Shown here piece after piece: positions 1 to 7,177 of a DNA stretch of 20,759 bases. The stretch is taken from IMG/VR virus record IMGVR_UViG_3300032322_001969, positions 1-20,759 of that record; one strand, written 5' to 3'. Origin of the DNA: a virus. Within the stretch, counting starts at the first letter, position 1; every line of letters begins with the position of its first letter. The translations under genes were made by a program, and so were the position numbers. Under the pieces are notes generated by a model. That model ran no database searches and was not told the DNA's origin. It was given only the letters and a program-made list of their open reading frames with translations.

Positions 1-1900
1 ACCAGTAAGAGGTTACTGGATTTTTTTGACCGATTCTGTTCAATCGGTCTTCTCCCTGGAATGTATCCCCTGGTGTCCACGGACGGTCAACCAGGATTAC
101 ATACGATGCACACTGAAGCTGCACTCCGACTCCTCCAGTCTTCGTAGTGGTTAAGAAGGCTTGATAACTCCCATTCCAGAACTCATCAATTAGAGACTGT
201 CTCTCTCCACTAGAGAGATTACTAGAGAGATAAGCAACTTTAACCCCACTCTTCTCTAGGAGTCGTTTTACACCTTCAATGGTTTCTAAAAACTCAGCAA
301 AAACCACCACTTGATTCCCAGTCTCTACAATTTCCTGGGCTAATGATGCCGCATCAGGAATTTTCCCTATTGAATTTGCCTTTCTCATTCCTAATGCTGC
401 AACCAAATTCTCTGCTTCTCCAGAACAAATACCTTTTAGTACCCGTTCTCCGTATTTCTCCATGAATAAGTTAAACTCCGTATTATAGACTGCTTGTTGT
501 TCTGGAGTAAACTCCACATCAACAAAAACTCTCTCCAACGGAGGCAAGTCTACACAGTCTTTTTTATCCTTGAAGAGAATCACTTTATCTGTGTATCTAT
601 TTTTCAGTCTGTTCATTGCGTAGACAGATTCATTGTACCTTTGGAAAAAGTGCTCTTCGCCTAATAATGCTTCATGCACTCTAAGCGCTAGTAACTGGCA
701 ATAGACGTTTGAGCACCTACCGTTCTTGATAGGAGTTCCTGAAAGCAAAAACACGAAGTCTGCCTGAAATGACAGATTCAAGAACTTTTGAGTTTGCTGT
801 GAACTGGGGTCTTGAGTCTTATGTGACTCATCCCCAATCAGAATGAATGGCTCTTTGACCTCTGTAGGTGTTAAACCCCAAGAATGTACAGTAGTATTTC
901 TAAGACCGACTGTTCCTACCGTACTCTCCCAGTTACCTTTTACAGAACTAGGACATACAATAACTACTCTGTACTCAGGATTTATATCTTGAATACACTT
1001 TGCCATAAATGCATTCATGAACGTCTTACCTAAACCCATGTCATGTGCATCTAAATGGAACTTTCGTTGAAATTTCCAGTGTAAAGACTCTACTTGAAAC
1101 TCTCTTAATTTGAGTTTCTTAAAGTCATCCTGAAAGAAATTAAACTCTACGAACTCATTTTGGAACAACTCTGTTTGAGCTAATTCGTAAGCTTCATTCA
1201 AAACATCGATAGACTTGAAATGTCTATCAAGCAGTCTCACATACTCATCCTCGAACGATAAGTCAAACGTAACACCTCCCCAATTCCAATACGTTAACCA
1301 GTTTACTGCGTACTCGAAGCAAGCTGGAGTAGTCCACCTTAAAGACTTCTTGTCCCAAGTAAATCCATGTCGAAACAAATACTTCCTATATACTCCTCCA
1401 GTACCAGTTCCATAAAACTTCCCGTTCTCGTAGTAGACAAAGAACTCTTTAAGTCTTTTGTTTAATTCAAGTTGTGAAATAGTCTCATAGCTATAACGGT
1501 TCCTCCACGTTGGAAATAGTGACCCTAAGATATTGATTATGTCCTTAGACTTCTCGAAAGTCCAACAGACGTACATACCATTACGGTATTTTGCTGTTCC
1601 TCCTAGTGTCTTCAAATTATCAATTAGGTACTTACTGTACCCAGGAGTATAAACGTAGACAAACTGTTTGTCCCCAGTTATAAGACCGATTCCTGATTTC
1701 TCAATTTCCTCTTTCAGCTTGTTGTCAATCTCAATTTCGTAATTGAGAAGGTCATCTTTTAACTCTTCTGGAGCTAGGACTAACCACTCACTGAACGGAA
1801 TAACTTTATCTTTTTTCAGGTAAGAGAATACCCTTTTCACGTTAGGGTCAGATTTATCACACTGACTGACGATTTGTCTTAGCAAGTCTACGCAGTTCAT
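1..1900 (-). CDS. SNF2-family helicase with HARP-like N-terminus (partial)
   Basis: The frame is open from an ATG at 1900 to the left edge, giving about 633 residues with no stop seen. Helicase motifs appear in order: Walker A DMGLGKT near residue 285, the DEAH-type box GDESH near 355, SGTP near 388, and the C-terminal signature QGEDRLNRIGQ near 618-629, so only a short tail is missing. The roughly 280 residues before Walker A contain two stretches resembling the HARP motif of SMARCAL1-type annealing helicases (YSKYLIDNLK near 80-115 and FTWDKKSLRWTTP near 172-188). Family knowledge suggests ATP-driven remodelling or annealing of branched DNA, as T4 UvsW does at forks and recombination intermediates. 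GGAGG lies 11 bases before the ATG, which follows the exonuclease stop by 2 bases, so it is the last visible gene of the replication operon. The helicase call is secure; the HARP assignment is by eye. Confidence 0.88.
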   Translation of the reverse strand, partial: MNCVDLLRQIVSQCDKSDPNVKRVFSYLKKDKVIPFSEWLVLAPEELKDDLLNYEIEIDNKLKEEIEKSGIGLITGDKQFVYVYTPGYSKYLIDNLKTLGGTAKYRNGMYVCWTFEKSKDIINILGSLFPTWRNRYSYETISQLELNKRLKEFFVYYENGKFYGTGTGGVYRKYLFRHGFTWDKKSLRWTTPACFEYAVNWLTYWNWGGVTFDLSFEDEYVRLLDRHFKSIDVLNEAYELAQTELFQNEFVEFNFFQDDFKKLKLREFQVESLHWKFQRKFHLDAHDMGLGKTFMNAFMAKCIQDINPEYRVVIVCPSSVKGNWESTVGTVGLRNTTVHSWGLTPTEVKEPFILIGDESHKTQDPSSQQTQKFLNLSFQADFVFLLSGTPIKNGRCSNVYCQLLALRVHEALLGEEHFFQRYNESVYAMNRLKNRYTDKVILFKDKKDCVDLPPLERVFVDVEFTPEQQAVYNTEFNLFMEKYGERVLKGICSGEAENLVAALGMRKANSIGKIPDAASLAQEIVETGNQVVVFAEFLETIEGVKRLLEKSGVKVAYLSSNLSSGERQSLIDEFWNGSYQAFLTTTKTGGVGVQLQCASYVILVDRPWTPGDTFQGEDRLNRIGQKNPVTSYW

Positions 1901-1902
1901 AT

Positions 1903-2724
1903 TTACACTAGCCTCCAAAGTCTACGGTAATCATTAGTATTCGGTGGGTTTCCGTACAAAAACTTATGATAATCTGAGTATACACTATACTCCGAAGAAG
2001 TGTCAAATTTCCCCCCTCTATAAACTAATGGCGGAGGCGGCTCTAGTTCGTAGAAGTCTTCCAGACTCTCTACTTGAGAGACATACTCTATTTTTCTAGG
2101 TATGTCCTCTTCAAAGTGTCTCTCCAGAAGCTCCGGTAACAGCTCTATTAAAGCAAGCTTCATGGTAGCTTTGTTAAGGCAAAGAAAAGCTAACTTAGGA
2201 AGTCGTAGTTCATAATTGTACGCGGCTAGTTGTGAGATATATCCCCTGTCGTTGTCTGGTCTTTTAACAAAAGCGTTGAAATACGTCCACGACATCGTTT
2301 TGACATCAATTAACGTATTTCCATTAACAATTCCGTCTATATGCCCAACGACCTCCACTCCGTTAACGTCTACAGACAACTCCTCTTGTCTACCCGTAAC
2401 CTGGAACCCTTTACATTTTAGTAAGTAGAAGATTAGAGTCTCAAAGAAGTGACCGAAGTATACAGTCATAGACATTGAGTGTGACTGTCTTCTCTTGTAT
2501 GGGAGAACACCTTCCTTCATCAGTTTCTTCAGAGCCAGAATGTGAAGAGGGTACCCTATGCTAGATAGTCGTAAGTAGCTATTCTCCGGCTTGTCTTCTG
2601 AGTCCATGAAAGCATCTAGGTTGTCTACTAACTCCTGAACTAACTCAGGCAGATACTTTTTCATCAATTTGAATGGAGTGGAATCTTCACTGTTCCAATC
2701 GTCAACGAATTCTCTTAAGTTCAT
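1903..2724 (-). CDS. PD-(D/E)XK (RecB/Cas4-like) exonuclease
   Basis: This 273-residue protein has the ordered motifs of a RecB-type PD-(D/E)XK nuclease: E95 in the GHFFETLI helix, D130 in VGHIDGIV, the D140-x-K142 pair in TLIDVKT, and the downstream QLAAY motif (Q165, Y169). Such enzymes degrade or resect DNA with Mg2+. In a T7-like phage this would fill the place of the gp6 5'-3' exonuclease, supplying single strands for annealing and recycling nucleotides from host DNA. It overlaps the 73-residue gene upstream by 23 bases and is followed after 2 bases by the SNF2 helicase. The Sak3-like annealing protein lies about 600 bases upstream, so this looks like an exonuclease-annealase pair. An alternative is a Cas4-like helper nuclease, but the four cysteines of a Cas4 iron-sulphur cluster are absent. 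Confidence 0.75.
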   Translation of the reverse strand: MNLREFVDDWNSEDSTPFKLMKKYLPELVQELVDNLDAFMDSEDKPENSYLRLSSIGYPLHILALKKLMKEGVLPYKRRQSHSMSMTVYFGHFFETLIFYLLKCKGFQVTGRQEELSVDVNGVEVVGHIDGIVNGNTLIDVKTMSWTYFNAFVKRPDNDRGYISQLAAYNYELRLPKLAFLCLNKATMKLALIELLPELLERHFEEDIPRKIEYVSQVESLEDFYELEPPPPLVYRGGKFDTSSEYSVYSDYHKFLYGNPPNTNDYRRLWRLV

Positions 2725-2923
2725 TTATTGTTTCCCATCCTCTGTGGATTTCTTTTAAGTCTTGGCAAAAGTTATCATCAAGTACACTACAGTGTTTTTC
2801 CAGAATCAGGTCTACAATCTCATCAAAGTCACACTGTAGGAACCACACGATAAATGACGCTTCAGGGTCTTTACCGATTACCCTTATTTTTCTTTGATTA
2901 CAAATCTTCTTGAAGTCAGTCAT
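2702..2923 (-). CDS. Small protein of unknown function, 73 aa
   Basis: This small reading frame has a basic N-terminus (TDFKKICNQRKIRVIGK), a hydrophobic and acidic middle (FIVWFLQCDFDEIVDLILEK) and a C-terminus rich in charged residues. I recognise no domain. It fits tightly in the operon: its 3' end overlaps the exonuclease start by 23 bases and carries that gene's purine-rich ribosome binding region. Its own start has no clear Shine-Dalgarno sequence. Instead a 9-bp hairpin lies 11 bases upstream of the ATG, which may affect its translation. It is probably a real gene because it fills the gap without leaving non-coding sequence, but its function is unknown. Confidence 0.6.
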   Translation of the reverse strand: MTDFKKICNQRKIRVIGKDPEASFIVWFLQCDFDEIVDLILEKHCSVLDDNFCQDLKEIHRGWETINELKRIR

Positions 2924-2933
2924 AGTTTATGGA

Positions 2934-2956
2934 GGGGATAGACTGTATCTATCCCC
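2934..2956 (-). other. Leader hairpin before the 73-aa gene
   Basis: GGGGATAGA (2934-2942) and TCTATCCCC (2948-2956) are perfectly complementary around a 5-base loop. On the minus-strand transcript the hairpin lies between a stop codon (2966) and the ATG at 2923. There is no U-tract after it, so it is not a standard intrinsic terminator. It may be an RNA-processing or stabilising structure, or may modulate translation of the next gene. Confidence 0.6.
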
Positions 2957-2965
2957 TAGTGAGTG

Positions 2966-3343
2966 TTACAGTTGGTAGTTACGTCTACGATGACTCACAG
3001 GTTCATCGTCATCATCATCATCGTCATTGTCTTTTCTACGTTTTGACTTAGTTCTGGACTTCGGCTTCTCTTCAGGTTCAGGTAAGTACACCTGCCCTGT
3101 CAGTTCAGGGCTGTTTCTACTGTCATCATCTGCCTCAAAGAGGGCAATCCCTAATTGAAGGTTGTCGTACTCAGTAAACTCAATCTCACCATCTTCCAAC
3201 ATTCTGATGAGTTCCTGTAGAAACTCGTTTCCCAACTGGACGTAACCAGTCATGACGGCTTTTGAGTCTCTTTTTGCATTCCAGAGTTTCACGTAAGTCT
3301 TTTCGCCTGGTGCAGACTTCTTCCTGTTTTTCCTCATAACCAT
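2966..3343 (-). CDS. Acidic-tailed protein, possibly a DNA-binding accessory, 125 aa
   Basis: The protein has a basic N-terminus (MVMRKNRKKS), a compact middle (YVKLWNAKRDSKAVMTGYVQLG, ending near LGIALFEADDD), then a low-complexity tail: proline and glutamate, a lysine and arginine run, seven aspartates and a final basic patch. I chose ATG 3343 because it follows the annealing-protein stop by 5 bases and has AGGTAAG just upstream; a TTG at 3361 could add 6 residues. No family is recognised with confidence. An acidic tail next to a Sak3-like annealase is reminiscent of phage single-strand-binding proteins, whose acidic tails contact partner proteins, but that is inference. Its poly-Asp coding DNA shares about 20 identical bases with the neighbouring gene. 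Confidence 0.65.
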   Translation of the reverse strand: MVMRKNRKKSAPGEKTYVKLWNAKRDSKAVMTGYVQLGNEFLQELIRMLEDGEIEFTEYDNLQLGIALFEADDDSRNSPELTGQVYLPEPEEKPKSRTKSKRRKDNDDDDDDDEPVSHRRRNYQL

Positions 3344-3348
3344 GATTC

Positions 3349-4062
3349 TTACCTGCTCCAACGTGGTTTTTTGTCTTTCTTCGGCTCTTCTTCTTCTTCT
3401 TCACCGTCGTCGTCGTCGTCATCTCCTTCGTCTAGGTAGTTAAGCGGGTATTTTTTCCAGTTTTCTCGGTCAACTTTTGCCTTAGCAAGGACTTTTTGTG
3501 CCCAACTTGGTTCACTAGGTTCATCGTCATCATCATCTGCTTCATCGGACTCACATTCCCGAAGGGGCTTCTTATCCCTTTTCTTCGTTCTACGCTTGTC
3601 TGAATACTGGTCGTCAGTTTCGTCTTCTGGAAACTTGATAAACAAGTCAAGTCCAATACCCGTTTCAAACGCGATGAGCTTTACAGTAGCTCGAACCATT
3701 GAATCAGTGATATTCCTGCTGGATGGTTCTTCCAAAGCTGCCCATCCCTGAAATGGAGTTCCTTGAACAGCGTAGTACATCGAGTTACTCTTCAATCCTG
3801 ACTCGTTATCGTAAAGCCAACACCTGAGGATGCATCCCGCTGGTGTAACCTTGATTTCGTCAAACTCAACACTCAACAATGGGAAGTGTTCTCTCAGGAG
3901 TAGAAGGATTACTGGGAGTTGAGCATAGAAATAAGTTTTATTCCTTACCTTTACTTCGGAGATTCCCTCAATTGAGAGACTCTTCATCTGTTGGAGCTTG
4001 TCAAAGGGACAAGTCCAGTATTTTTGATGTTCAGAGTGCTTAACAGGCGTAGCCAGTGTCAT
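3349..4062 (-). CDS. Single-strand annealing protein, Sak3-like (DUF1071-type)
   Basis: Residues 73-150 match the pattern of Sak3/DUF1071 annealing proteins as I know them: a beta-rich segment (TPAGCILRCWLYD, then GTPFQGWAALEEPSSRNI) followed by the helix RATVKLIAFETGIGLDLF at 124-141, ending in an acidic PEDE. In known relatives the equivalent reads roughly 'R.LVKAIA..GLGLYLY.GEDLP'. Such proteins bind single-stranded DNA and promote annealing. The C-terminal third (150-237) is low complexity, with alternating lysine-rich blocks and Asp/Glu runs, probably a disordered interaction tail. Its ATG overlaps the preceding stop as ATGA. The exonuclease two genes downstream supports a two-component recombination system. 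The family assignment is by eye; a generic replication protein is the alternative. Confidence 0.6.
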   Translation of the reverse strand: MTLATPVKHSEHQKYWTCPFDKLQQMKSLSIEGISEVKVRNKTYFYAQLPVILLLLREHFPLLSVEFDEIKVTPAGCILRCWLYDNESGLKSNSMYYAVQGTPFQGWAALEEPSSRNITDSMVRATVKLIAFETGIGLDLFIKFPEDETDDQYSDKRRTKKRDKKPLRECESDEADDDDDEPSEPSWAQKVLAKAKVDRENWKKYPLNYLDEGDDDDDDGEEEEEEPKKDKKPRWSR

Positions 4063-4358
4063 AAGTTGTCAATCCCTCTAAAGAAAATGTTTGTCGCTCT
4101 GTTTGCATTTCTCACATGAGAATCCAGACTCGATGGATTCTTCAGATACAAGAATACAAATATTATACCAGAAATGAGAACTTTTGTCAATTTGAAAGCG
4201 TATGGAACCCATAGAGGCTCCATTTCACTCTCCATGAACTGTTCGTTCCACAGGACGACTGGATGCAATGCTGCTTCAATCGTTTTAGTATCAGCTTCTC
4301 CCTGTTGAACCTTATGGAGAAGTTGAACTAACGTCCGATGACTATCCTTGTGATTCAT
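4059..4358 (-). CDS. Small protein with one predicted membrane helix, 99 aa
   Basis: The N-terminal half is soluble-looking and helical (HRTLVQLLHKVQQGEADTKT), followed by a hydrophobic stretch at about residues 53-73 (KVLISGIIFVFLYLKN) that reads as one transmembrane helix, then a basic, polar tail. A membrane protein is unexpected inside a replication operon; membrane anchoring of the replisome or an inhibitor of a host membrane process are possibilities only. It overlaps the upstream 61-aa gene by 17 bases and its stop overlaps the next ATG as ATGA, so it looks translated within the operon. It is too short and too little like known holins to call one. Confidence 0.6.
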   Translation of the reverse strand: MNHKDSHRTLVQLLHKVQQGEADTKTIEAALHPVVLWNEQFMESEMEPLWVPYAFKLTKVLISGIIFVFLYLKNPSSLDSHVRNANRATNIFFRGIDNL

Positions 4359-4527
4359 ATTCTACCTCCTCATACGGAATAAAGATTTCGTACTCTACCC
4401 ACATCTCCAACTCCTCACGCCGTACAGTCCCGAAATTCGTAAAATCTATAGACTTGTCGGAGACTGATAGGACTTGCACCCAACCGCGATTCTTCACTTT
4501 GAATCGCTGACCGACATGTACATCCAT
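4342..4527 (-). CDS. Small beta-rich protein of unknown function, 61 aa
   Basis: This 61-residue protein (starting MDVHVGQRFKVKNRGWVQVL) alternates hydrophobic and charged residues like a small beta-barrel of the kind seen in SH3-like or KOW-like folds, but I recognise no specific family. It starts 2 bases after the DNA polymerase stop, preceded by a strong GGAGG about 8 bases upstream, so it is probably well translated. Its resemblance in size and character to the 64-aa protein on the other side of the polymerase gene (also opening with an H-x-G-Q motif: DVHVGQRF against KTHIGQIV) suggests the two are distant paralogues flanking the polymerase. Confidence 0.6.
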   Translation of the reverse strand: MDVHVGQRFKVKNRGWVQVLSVSDKSIDFTNFGTVRREELEMWVEYEIFIPYEEVEYESQG

Positions 4528-4529
4528 GT

Positions 4530-6422
4530 TTACCCTCCTTCTTTAGCGTCATACCAGTTATCTGCTACATGAAACGTAGCTTTTACGGGTAGCGAAATCA
4601 AATCCTCACAGTAGAAAATTCTATTCGCTAGTGAAACAAACTCGTCTACTAGATTGTCTTTAACCTCGTACACTGACTCATCGTGTACTGCAAGAGTCTG
4701 TCTGTACATATCTTGCCATCCGTTGTCTTGTGCTTCAAAGTAGAGTCTAAGCTGAAGCTCTTTGAATATCGAACCAGCACTACCCTGGATTAGATAGTTG
4801 TTAACCTTTCTGAATCCAGCTTGATACACAGATTTGTCATCAGACAGCAACTCAGGGACGTATAACCGTCGTCCTAGACAGTCATGGATGACTCCAGACT
4901 GAGCTACAGCAATGTCTGCTACCAGTTCTTTCATCTCTTTAATCTTAGTCTGAGAATAGATTTCCTCAATCAATGCTTTTGCTTCTTTAACTGGTAGTCC
5001 AGAAGTCGAAGCTAATTTAGCCTCTCCGCCTCCATAGATTAGGCAGAACACGCTGTTTTTACAGGCTTTACGTTTCTTTATCCACTCTCTTTCTCCATAC
5101 TGTTCAATATAGTCTTCCTTCGAGCATTTAATAATCCAATTTTCGGTGTTGATGTCATGGACCTCAACCCCATTTCGTACCATATCGGAAAAGTACGAGT
5201 CACCTACTAAAGTTTCAAGATAGTGAGCTAACACTACTATCTCGATTTTCTCTAGGTCTCCACAGATTATTTTGTAGCCTGGTGGAGCTATGAACATCTT
5301 CCGAAGGTCTGCACCTTCATCTTTCGAGGGAATATTTTGGAGGTTAACTCCATAGTATCTCCCGTTATCATCCATTGAACTAGAACTAAGTCTTCCAGTT
5401 CTAGTCTTGCATTGGTTAAACGAACCATGTAGTATCCCATATTCACTGACTTGTTTTTCAATCTTATCAAGAAAATTTGATAAGAGTGTCTGTTTACTAC
5501 TGTACAACAGAAATAGTTTAGCTAGTGGATACGGTAAACTTCCTAGGATGTCCTTAGACATTTTAGGTTTACCCGTAGGTGTTGTTATTGCAGGTTTCCA
5601 TTTATAGATTTTCTGTAGTACTTGTGCTTTATGGTCGTCTGAATTAGGGTTGAACGGGGTTAAAGCACAGTGAGTGTACTCTTTCTTACCATTAATCTCT
5701 CGGTAAGATGTCATCTCAGACCCATTATCAGGGTCTACATAGGCATGATACCTGAATTCTTTCGTCTCAAAAGAGAAAGTATACCCTGTTATATGGGTAA
5801 TCTGACAATAAAGGTCATGAACCTCCATTTCTAATCTTAACTTGAACTCTCTAACAGAGTCTAAGTTAACATGACTACCCTGTTCGAGTTGTCTCACGAT
5901 TTTGGAATACGGGAGTTCAATCTCGATATAATGTTTCCACGCTTGTTTATCAGACTTGAGCCGTTTTCTGAAGTGTAAGAATAGCTTGTAGGTAATCTTC
6001 GCATCCTGCACTGCATACTTTTTAAGGTATTCAGTGGCTACCTTCCAGTTATTCGGTTTTTCCATCTTTGACTCCCCTACTAAGGGGGCTAAAGATAGAA
6101 GACTATGCTCATCAGTAGCCTCTTCCCTCTCAGGGGACACTGCAACCCACGCATACGACATTATCATCGTATCATGGTACTTTTTGACTTCAACACCGAA
6201 CCTTTCTAGTACGGCTACGTCGAAGGAGCTGTTATGAAAGATGAGGGTGTAATCATTCTCAATCAACTTTTTTATGAACTCTAAACCCTTATCAGGACTC
6301 AGAGCAAACCCTTTCTCTCCATCATAGAACGAGATAGCTGTGATTTCTCCCCAGTCCTTCCTAAATTTGATTGCTAGAGATGTAGTCTCTAGGTCTACCG
6401 CGATTAGTTTGTTACTGTTCAT
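4530..6422 (-). CDS. Family A DNA polymerase with 3'-5' exonuclease domain (T7 gp5-like)
   Basis: About 630 residues carry all landmarks of a T7-type replicative polymerase. Exonuclease motifs come first: DLET (D10, E12), HNSSFD (D68) and YAVQD (Y136, D140). The polymerase domain follows: TGRLSS near 342, LQNIP near 361, motif A GDLEKIEIVVLAH (D389), motif B RKACKNSVFCLIYGG (K455, F459, Y463) and motif C VHDE (D581). Motif A departs from the usual DYSQIEL, and motif B has Phe where T7 has Tyr526, the residue that governs dideoxynucleotide discrimination, so this enzyme should resemble E. coli Pol I in that respect. All catalytic carboxylates are present. ATG 6422 is chosen; a GTG at 6431 would add 3 residues. 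The start overlaps the preceding small gene by 11 bases. Confidence 0.95.
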   Translation of the reverse strand: MNSNKLIAVDLETTSLAIKFRKDWGEITAISFYDGEKGFALSPDKGLEFIKKLIENDYTLIFHNSSFDVAVLERFGVEVKKYHDTMIMSYAWVAVSPEREEATDEHSLLSLAPLVGESKMEKPNNWKVATEYLKKYAVQDAKITYKLFLHFRKRLKSDKQAWKHYIEIELPYSKIVRQLEQGSHVNLDSVREFKLRLEMEVHDLYCQITHITGYTFSFETKEFRYHAYVDPDNGSEMTSYREINGKKEYTHCALTPFNPNSDDHKAQVLQKIYKWKPAITTPTGKPKMSKDILGSLPYPLAKLFLLYSSKQTLLSNFLDKIEKQVSEYGILHGSFNQCKTRTGRLSSSSMDDNGRYYGVNLQNIPSKDEGADLRKMFIAPPGYKIICGDLEKIEIVVLAHYLETLVGDSYFSDMVRNGVEVHDINTENWIIKCSKEDYIEQYGEREWIKKRKACKNSVFCLIYGGGEAKLASTSGLPVKEAKALIEEIYSQTKIKEMKELVADIAVAQSGVIHDCLGRRLYVPELLSDDKSVYQAGFRKVNNYLIQGSAGSIFKELQLRLYFEAQDNGWQDMYRQTLAVHDESVYEVKDNLVDEFVSLANRIFYCEDLISLPVKATFHVADNWYDAKEGG

Positions 6423-6606
6423 ACCTATCACTCAAGTTGTCTACGTGAATTCTGAACGGTTCACTACCCTCTAAGGTAGTAACATATACATGACCTCTCT
6501 CTGTCGGTACTGTTATAACCAGAAGGGGAACCCTCTTAAGTGGAGGTTTTCCAGGTTTTCCAGTACGCGAAATCTCATACACAATTTGTCCTATGTGTGT
6601 CTTCAT
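6412..6606 (-). CDS. Small basic protein of unknown function, 64 aa
   Basis: The protein opens MKTHIGQIVYEISRTGKPGK and continues through a basic, valine-rich middle (LKRVPLLVITVPTERGHVYV) to a polar end. No known domain is recognised; it looks like a small all-beta fold. Its ATG overlaps the endonuclease I stop as ATGA and its 3' end overlaps the polymerase start, so translation of all three is probably coupled. The opening is similar in pattern to the 61-aa protein on the far side of the polymerase (H-x-G-Q). It may be a polymerase accessory, but only its position supports that. Confidence 0.6.
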   Translation of the reverse strand: MKTHIGQIVYEISRTGKPGKPPLKRVPLLVITVPTERGHVYVTTLEGSEPFRIHVDNLSDRYEQ

Positions 6607-7109
6607 AGTGAATCTAATTGGCTGAGGTCATTTTCGTTCCAAGGTGCTACCTTGATTTGGTTAAGGTGACACCATCTGATTATATGCTGATTAGACAACA
6701 TCTTCGGTAGTTTCTGCATTGATGAGTCAAAGACGTAATTACGTCTAGTATACTCATCCAGTACACTCTTTGACACTCTAGGGCACACCACTAGAGTTTT
6801 CCTCATCGGCTGGACTAATACTTTAACTCGTACTACAGTCTTCAACTTGGACAAGATTTCTTGAAACTCCTGCGTACTGTGAACGTCTATAGGTACAGAT
6901 AACTGTACCTGAGTAAAATTCATAATTTCGTTGACTTTAATGAGTTTTGCTCTATCGGGAGCATCTAAAATCCCTTTAACCTCAACGTAGTGAGCCTCAG
7001 TCTCGAAATCAGGAGTGTACGTTATCTGATATGGAATACCTACTGTTTCATACTCCCATTCGGGATGAGCTTGAGCAATCAGTCTTTCGTACTCACTTCT
7101 CATTGCCAT
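6603..7109 (-). CDS. Endonuclease I, Holliday junction resolvase (T7 gp3-like)
   Basis: The first 60 residues align by eye with T7 endonuclease I: RSEYE (E8, equivalent to T7 E20), EWEYETVGIPY, YTPDF (D34) and YVEVKG (E43, K45), the full PD-(D/E)XK catalytic set. The end also matches: IIRWCHLNQIKVA resembles the WCEKHGIKFA segment near the T7 C-terminus. Between these lies a segment of roughly 70 residues longer than in T7, making the protein 168 instead of 149 residues even though its N-terminus is shorter. The T7 enzyme cleaves branched DNA, helps degrade host DNA and resolves junctions before packaging. GAGG lies 7 bases before the ATG at 7109, and a conserved-loop hairpin lies upstream in the leader. 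Confidence 0.85.
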   Translation of the reverse strand: MAMRSEYERLIAQAHPEWEYETVGIPYQITYTPDFETEAHYVEVKGILDAPDRAKLIKVNEIMNFTQVQLSVPIDVHSTQEFQEILSKLKTVVRVKVLVQPMRKTLVVCPRVSKSVLDEYTRRNYVFDSSMQKLPKMLSNQHIIRWCHLNQIKVAPWNENDLSQLDSL

Positions 7110-7138
7110 GATTAGACCTCATTGGAATTTACAAGATG

Positions 7139-7157
7139 CTGGTTAGTCCCCTCCCAG
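7139..7157 (-). other. Conserved intergenic hairpin, copy A
   Basis: CTGG (7139-7142) and CCAG (7154-7157) flank an 11-base loop starting TTAGT and ending TC, the weakest-stemmed member of the hairpin family described in the findings. It lies between the pentapeptide stop at 7178 and the endonuclease I start at 7109. There is no U-tract, so termination is unlikely. Confidence 0.55.
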
Positions 7158-7177
7158 TGGTGAATCATGCCGGGGCG

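Noticed and set aside
1215-1415. Open plus-strand frame of 66 codons
   Set aside because: It lies wholly within the antisense of the helicase gene, whose motifs are clear in the minus-strand frame.
4059-4358. Holin
   Set aside because: It has only one hydrophobic helix and sits in the replication operon away from any lysis gene, so the label would be a guess.
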